A DNA stretch of 39,919 bases from Actinomycetes bacterium (GTDB lineage Bacteria; Actinomycetota; Acidimicrobiia; Acidimicrobiales; Palsa-688), in assembly GCA_021811865.1 (NCBI GenBank), contig JAKAQB010000030.1, positions 1-39,919 on the forward strand, read 5' to 3'. Position numbers and translations under genes: made by a program. The notes under the pieces were generated by a model, which made no database searches, had not been told where the DNA came from, and saw only the letters and a program-made list of their open reading frames with translations. Below are positions 36,360 to 39,919 of the stretch, in pieces. Position 1 is the stretch's first letter. Each line of letters starts with the position of its first letter.

Positions 36360-37255
36360 CCCCGCCGCCTGCCGTCGACCTGCGCTGCCTGGAGAAGCGC
36401 TTCGGCCACGTCCGTGCCGTGGCGGGCATCGACCTTGCGATCCCCGCCGGCGAGGTCGTCGCCTACCTCGGCCCCAATGGGGCGGGCAAGACGACGACCA
36501 TCGACATGATCCTGGGCCTGTCGGTGCCGAGCGCCGGCACGGTGCAGGTCTTCGGGCTGGAGCCGCGCCAGGCCGTCCGCCGCGGCCTGGTGTCCGCCGT
36601 CATGCAGAACGGCGGGCTGCTCCGGGACTTCACCGTCGGCGAGACCGTCGAGCTAGCCAGCCACCTCTACGTCTGGACCCGTCCCGTCGCTCAGGTGCTC
36701 GAGCGCGCTGGCATCGTCGCTCTGGCAGACCGCCGGGTGGGCAAGTGCTCCGGCGGCGAGCAGCAACGCCTCCGCTTCGCCATGGCGCTGCTGCCCGACC
36801 CGGCGCTGCTGATCCTCGACGAGCCCACCCAGGGCATGGACGTCGAGGGCCGTCGGGACTTCTGGAACGCCATCCGCCGCGACGCCGCCACCGGCCGGAC
36901 CATCCTGTTCGCCACGCACTACCTGGAGGAGGCGGATGCCTACGCCGACCGGGTCGTCGTGATCCGCAAGGGCGAGGTCGTCGCCGACGGGACCGCCGCC
37001 GAGATCAAGGCCCTCGCTTCCGGGCGGACCGTGCGGGCGACGTTGCCGGGTGACGACGACAACGCCCTCCGGGCCCTGCCCGGAACCCTCGAGGTGGAAC
37101 GGCGGGGCGACTCGGTGATCGTGCGCACCACCGACAGCGACGCCATGGCGCGCTACCTCCTGACCCGGACCGACGCCCGGGACCTGGAGGTCGCCGCCGT
37201 CGGCTTGGAGGAGGCGTTCCTCACGCTCACCGCCGACGAGGTCCTCGGGCCGTGA
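36356..37255 (+). CDS. ABC transporter ATP-binding protein, probable CTG start
   Basis: A 299-residue ATPase as drawn. Walker A is YLGPNGAGKTTTIDMIL, the signature KCSGGEQQRLRFAMAL (Cys replaces the usual Leu before SGG), Walker B LLILDEPTQGMDV, and the H-loop LFATHYLEEADAYADRV. The C-terminal domain after residue 215 is typical of DrrA/NodI-like exporters. No ATG, GTG or TTG occurs in frame between 36248 and the middle of the first strand, so I draw the start at CTG 36356, which overlaps the previous TGA as CTGA. An ATG at 36245 is possible but would read 37 shadow-like residues across the VOC-tail ORF. It pairs with the permease downstream. Confidence 0.85.
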   Translation: MTPPPAVDLRCLEKRFGHVRAVAGIDLAIPAGEVVAYLGPNGAGKTTTIDMILGLSVPSAGTVQVFGLEPRQAVRRGLVSAVMQNGGLLRDFTVGETVELASHLYVWTRPVAQVLERAGIVALADRRVGKCSGGEQQRLRFAMALLPDPALLILDEPTQGMDVEGRRDFWNAIRRDAATGRTILFATHYLEEADAYADRVVVIRKGEVVADGTAAEIKALASGRTVRATLPGDDDNALRALPGTLEVERRGDSVIVRTTDSDAMARYLLTRTDARDLEVAAVGLEEAFLTLTADEVLGP

Positions 37256-38031
37256 CGACAACCCTGGACCGCCCCACCCCTGCGCTCGGCGGCTTCAGCC
37301 CGAAGCTCGTGCGGCTCGAGTCGCGCCGCGTGCTGCGCAACCGCCGCACCCTCATCTTCACAGTCATCGTGCCGACGGTGTTCTTCCTCATCTTCGGGCT
37401 CAACGGGGCGTACGCCAACTTCCGCTACGGGTCGGGCAACGTGTCGGCCGAAGTGCTGATCTCGATGGCCTTGTACGGCGCCGTGCTGGCCACCACCAGC
37501 GGAGGTGCGGCGGTGTCGCTCGAGCGCGCCGCCGGATGGACGCGCACCCTGCGCGTCACGCCGCTCACCTCGGCGGCCTACGTGGCGGTGAAGATGATCA
37601 CGTCGCTCGTTCTCGGCGCGCTGGCCGTCGCTGTGGTGTACGTCGTCGGCGCGCTCACCGGCGAGCCCAGGATGGCGTTGTGGGTCTGGTTCGTGGCAGC
37701 GATCGCCACGTGGCTCGGCTCCCTGGTCTTCAGCGCCTTCGGGCTGTTCATCGGCTACCTGCTGCCCTCGGAGAACGTGATGCAGCTCATCGGCTTCGCC
37801 CTGATGCTGTTCAGCTTCGGCGGGGGTTTGTTCATCCCGCTCTCCCAGTTCTCCCCAGTACTGCGGACGATGGCGGAGCTCACCCCACTCTGGGGCCTCA
37901 GCCAGCTGGTCCACTACCCCCTCGGCGGTGGGGCGTTCCGCGTCGCCTGGGTGGCCAACGTCGCGGTGTGGCTGGCGGTGTTCAGCCTCGGCGCCGCATG
38001 GCGTTTCGCTCGCGCCACCGAACGCACGTAA
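37252..38031 (+). CDS. ABC-2 type transporter permease
   Basis: A 259-residue membrane protein with six hydrophobic segments. ABC-2 features include LIFTVIVPTVFFLIFGLNG, VSLERAAGWTRTLRVTPLT in the cytoplasmic loop, and LFIPLSQFSPVLRTMAELTP before the last helices. The GTG overlaps the ATPase stop (GTGA), making a two-gene exporter. The substrate is unknown; DrrB/YhaP-like drug or lipid exporters are the nearest idea. No terminator is visible before the riboswitch 16 bases later. Confidence 0.92.
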   Translation: MTTTLDRPTPALGGFSPKLVRLESRRVLRNRRTLIFTVIVPTVFFLIFGLNGAYANFRYGSGNVSAEVLISMALYGAVLATTSGGAAVSLERAAGWTRTLRVTPLTSAAYVAVKMITSLVLGALAVAVVYVVGALTGEPRMALWVWFVAAIATWLGSLVFSAFGLFIGYLLPSENVMQLIGFALMLFSFGGGLFIPLSQFSPVLRTMAELTPLWGLSQLVHYPLGGGAFRVAWVANVAVWLAVFSLGAAWRFARATERT

Positions 38032-38046
38032 GATCACCGCAGCAAA

Positions 38047-38136
38047 CCTCGGGAGCTCGGACATGGCCGGGCTGAGAGGACGCCGACCGTGGCGTCGACC
38101 GACCGAACCTGTCCGGATAATGCCGGCGAAGGGAGC
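38047..38136 (+). promoter_or_regulatory. TPP riboswitch (THI element)
   Basis: Conserved parts appear in order: GGGAGC (38051-38056), P2 strands AGCTCGG/CCGGGCT (38054-38060, 38067-38073), GCTGAGAG (38071-38078), a variable hairpin GACGCC/GGCGTC (38079-38084, 38091-38096), GAACCTG (38105-38111), CCGGATAATGCCGG (38113-38126) and GCGAAGGGAG (38126-38135). P1 looks short. The final AGGGAG lies four bases before the ATG at 38140 and should be the ribosome-binding site, so thiamin pyrophosphate binding would hide it and block translation of the importer. Confidence 0.95.
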
Positions 38137-38139
38137 CCC

Positions 38140-39144
38140 ATGTCCCGGTCCCGCCCACTTCTCGCCCTCCTCCTCGTGGTGGCGTTGCTCGCTTCGGCGT
38201 GTGGCGGCGGCGGCGTGCCTACCGGCAGCCGCCTGCAGCCGTTCCGCATCGCCCTCGACTACACGGCCAACGTCGACTACCTGGGGATCTACGTCGCCGA
38301 GACCCTCGGCTACTTCAAGGACGAGGGCATCAGGCCGGTCATCCTCCCCTACTCGGGGGCGCCGGCCGAGACCCTGCTGAGCACCGGCAAGACCGACCTC
38401 GGCCTCACCTACCCGCCCAACATCCCGGCCTACCGGGCGTCGGGCCTCGACTACGAGGCCGTCGCCGGGCTCACCCAGGTCAACACGATCAACATCGCCG
38501 TGCTCGCCTCCTCCCCGTACCGCTCGGTCGCCCAGCTGTCGGGGAAGCTCTACGGAGGCTTCGGCGTCCCGTCGGACAAGCCGATCCTGCTCGACGTGTT
38601 CCGCAAGGCAGGCGTGAAGCACCCCGTCTACCGGGAGGTCAACCTCGGCGTCGACGCCTACGTCGCCCTCGCCCACCACCGGGTGGCCTACAGCATCACC
38701 TACGGCGGGATCGACGACGTGACCGCCGAGCTCAACGGCGTGCGCCTCCGGGAGTGGCCGATCAAGGAGCTCCTCGGCGCAGCGTTCTCCTTCCCCGACG
38801 ATGCCTTCGTTGCCATGCACGCCGCGATCAAGGCGCACCCAGGTCTGTTCCGCCGGGCCCTCGCCGCCCTCGCCCGGGGCTACGAGTACGCCGCCCACCA
38901 CCCCGCCGCGGCCGAGGCGATCCTGCTCCGCGACAACCCCACCGCCCTGGCCGGGGCGAAGCGGGTGATCGACGCCACCGGCGCCCACATCGCGCCGCAG
39001 CTGCTCACCAAGTCCGGCACGTGGGGCCGGATGGACAACGCCGACTTCGCCGGCCTCACCCGCATCCTCGTGAACGGCGGCCTCATCCCGGCGGGCAAGG
39101 CGCCGCCGGCGTCGTCCGACTTCACCAACGCCCTCCTGCCATGA
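38140..39144 (+). CDS. thiY: ThiY/NMT1-family thiamin-pyrimidine-precursor binding lipoprotein
   Basis: A 334-residue substrate-binding protein. A lipoprotein signal (RPLLALLLVVALLASAC, lipobox LASAC) anchors it outside the membrane. The mature part is NMT1/THI5-like: FRIALDYTANVDYLGIYVAE, LGYFKDEGIRPVILPYSGAP and YSITYGGIDDVTAELNGV. Family members bind pyrimidine precursors of thiamin such as N-formyl-aminopyrimidine (ThiY) or HMP. The TPP riboswitch directly upstream supports that role. The stop overlaps the permease ATG (ATGA). The exact ligand is an inference. Confidence 0.93.
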   Translation: MSRSRPLLALLLVVALLASACGGGGVPTGSRLQPFRIALDYTANVDYLGIYVAETLGYFKDEGIRPVILPYSGAPAETLLSTGKTDLGLTYPPNIPAYRASGLDYEAVAGLTQVNTINIAVLASSPYRSVAQLSGKLYGGFGVPSDKPILLDVFRKAGVKHPVYREVNLGVDAYVALAHHRVAYSITYGGIDDVTAELNGVRLREWPIKELLGAAFSFPDDAFVAMHAAIKAHPGLFRRALAALARGYEYAAHHPAAAEAILLRDNPTALAGAKRVIDATGAHIAPQLLTKSGTWGRMDNADFAGLTRILVNGGLIPAGKAPPASSDFTNALLP

Positions 39145-39896
39145 GACGCCTCCTGCCGCCGGCGATCGTGCTCGCCGCGGCGGTCGCCCTGTGGCAGGTG
39201 GCGACGGCGGCGCTGCACGTGTCCCCCGAGATACTCCCCGGGCCGGTTCTCGTGGTCACCGCCACCGCCGGCCAGATCGGGCCGCTCCTGCCCAACGTCG
39301 CCACCACATCGGAGGAGGCGCTCCTCGGCCTCGCGCTGGCCCTCGCCATCGCCATTCCCATGGCAGTCGCCATCGACTGGTCGACAACAGTGCGCGCCAG
39401 CGTCTACCCGCTGATCGTCGCCTCCCAGACCCTCCCGATCATCGTGCTGGCGCCACTGGTGGTGATCTGGTTCGGGTTCGGGCTCGGGCCCAAGATCGTG
39501 CTCGTCGCACTGTTCAGCTTCTTCCCGATCGCCGTCGGCGCCGTGCAGGGGCTGGCGTCGGCGGACGTCGAGATCATCGACCTGCTCCGCACCATGCGCG
39601 CCAGTCGCTGGCAGCTGCTCACCCACGTCCAGCTGCCGTCCGCCCTGCCGCAGATCTTCACCGGCTTGAAGATCTCCGTCACCTACGCGTTCACCTCGGC
39701 GATCGTCGCCGAGTGGGTGGGCGCGTCCCGGGGGCTCGGGGTGTTCATGACCGCCGCCGCCAACGACGCGCCCCGACAGACCGATCTCGTGTTCGGGGCG
39801 ACCGCCGTCACCGCCCTGCTCACCATCGCCCTGTTCGGAGTTGTCGCCATCCTGCAGCGCGTGGCCATGCCCTGGCGACCGAAGGGCCGGGAGTGA
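39141..39896 (+). CDS. thiX: ABC transporter permease for thiamin precursor (ThiX type)
   Basis: A 251-residue permease of the SsuC/TauC-like group with about six transmembrane segments. The cytoplasmic coupling loop reads EIIDLLRTMRASRWQLLTHV followed by QLPSALPQIFTGLKIS, the usual place of the EAA loop. It works with the ThiY-like lipoprotein upstream and an ATPase expected downstream. The ATG overlaps the previous stop (ATGA), and its own stop overlaps the next GTG (GTGA). Confidence 0.93.
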   Translation: MRRLLPPAIVLAAAVALWQVATAALHVSPEILPGPVLVVTATAGQIGPLLPNVATTSEEALLGLALALAIAIPMAVAIDWSTTVRASVYPLIVASQTLPIIVLAPLVVIWFGFGLGPKIVLVALFSFFPIAVGAVQGLASADVEIIDLLRTMRASRWQLLTHVQLPSALPQIFTGLKISVTYAFTSAIVAEWVGASRGLGVFMTAAANDAPRQTDLVFGATAVTALLTIALFGVVAILQRVAMPWRPKGRE

Positions 39897-39919
39897 CGGG
39901 CACGGGGTCGGCCAGATCG
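39893..39919 (+). CDS. start of next gene, probably the importer ATPase (truncated at window edge)
   Basis: A GTG at 39893 overlaps the permease TGA (GTGA) and stays open for nine codons to the window end (VTGTGSARS). By operon order this should be the ATP-binding subunit (ThiZ type), but no ATPase motif is inside the window, so the product is a guess from context. Confidence 0.45.

Overview
The window is a very GC-rich actinobacterial chromosome segment, judged by eye from strong G/C at third codon positions, many GTG starts and pervasive 4-base stop/start overlaps. The order rplM-rpsI-glmM ... glmS-acpS-nnr ... tsaE-tsaB-rimI-tsaD ... groES-groEL ... guaB3-guaA follows the backbone known from Mycobacterium and other Actinomycetota. 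Accessory content and the oversized GlmS suggest a deep-branching lineage such as Acidimicrobiia; this placement is inference. No rRNA, tRNA, CRISPR array, integrase or transposase is visible.

Layout. 1-509: 3' end of a NarL/LuxR-type regulator with a repetitive Pro-rich tail. 680-3596 (minus): ctaC-ctaD-ctaF, the aa3 oxidase core. 3782-6234 (plus): promoter, rplM, rpsI, glmM. 6302-8478: OmpR-type response regulator and HAMP histidine kinase. 8543-10159: acyl-CoA ligase. 10188-16592: a 1164-residue GlmS-like enzyme, acpS, bifunctional nnr and an alpha/beta hydrolase, all overlapping. 16593-16891: G-rich minisatellite and a 12-bp inverted repeat. 16892-21359: udg-tsaE-tsaB-rimI-tsaD-DUF2127. 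21308-22672: class-C beta-lactamase-fold serine hydrolase. 22822-24918: sigma-70-like promoter, CIRCE operator, groES-groEL, terminator. 24997-26830: small hypothetical protein, Nudix CoA pyrophosphatase-like protein, zinc-ribbon protein.

26927-31940 is on the minus strand: a YcaQ-type DNA glycosylase with its own promoter, and a four-gene operon of ABC ATPase, ABC-2 permease, DesK/NarL-type kinase and response regulator. 31941-32370 is a divergent intergenic region with competing hairpins. 32371-36055 (plus): guaB3, guaA, a DksA/TraR zinc finger and a P-loop kinase-like protein. 36112-36158 is a striking AT-rich 47-bp palindrome, followed by a 47-codon VOC/glyoxalase-tail ORF that runs into a second ABC exporter whose ATPase seems to start at CTG. 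38047-39919: a TPP riboswitch directly in front of a ThiY/NMT1-like lipoprotein, its permease and the first codons of a third gene, together a thiamin-precursor importer.

The genes cover respiration (ctaCDF), cell-wall precursor supply (glmM plus the giant GlmS-like protein), protein quality and translation (groESL, L13, S9, the t6A enzymes TsaB/D/E, RimI), GMP synthesis (GuaA, GuaB3), cofactor upkeep and uptake (AcpS, Nnr, thiamin-precursor import) and two signalling modules. The observations most worth follow-up are the giant GlmS-like protein in the canonical glmS slot, the palindrome/VOC-tail/CTG-start junction, the riboswitch whose last conserved segment is also the Shine-Dalgarno, and a recurring leaderless-promoter pattern.
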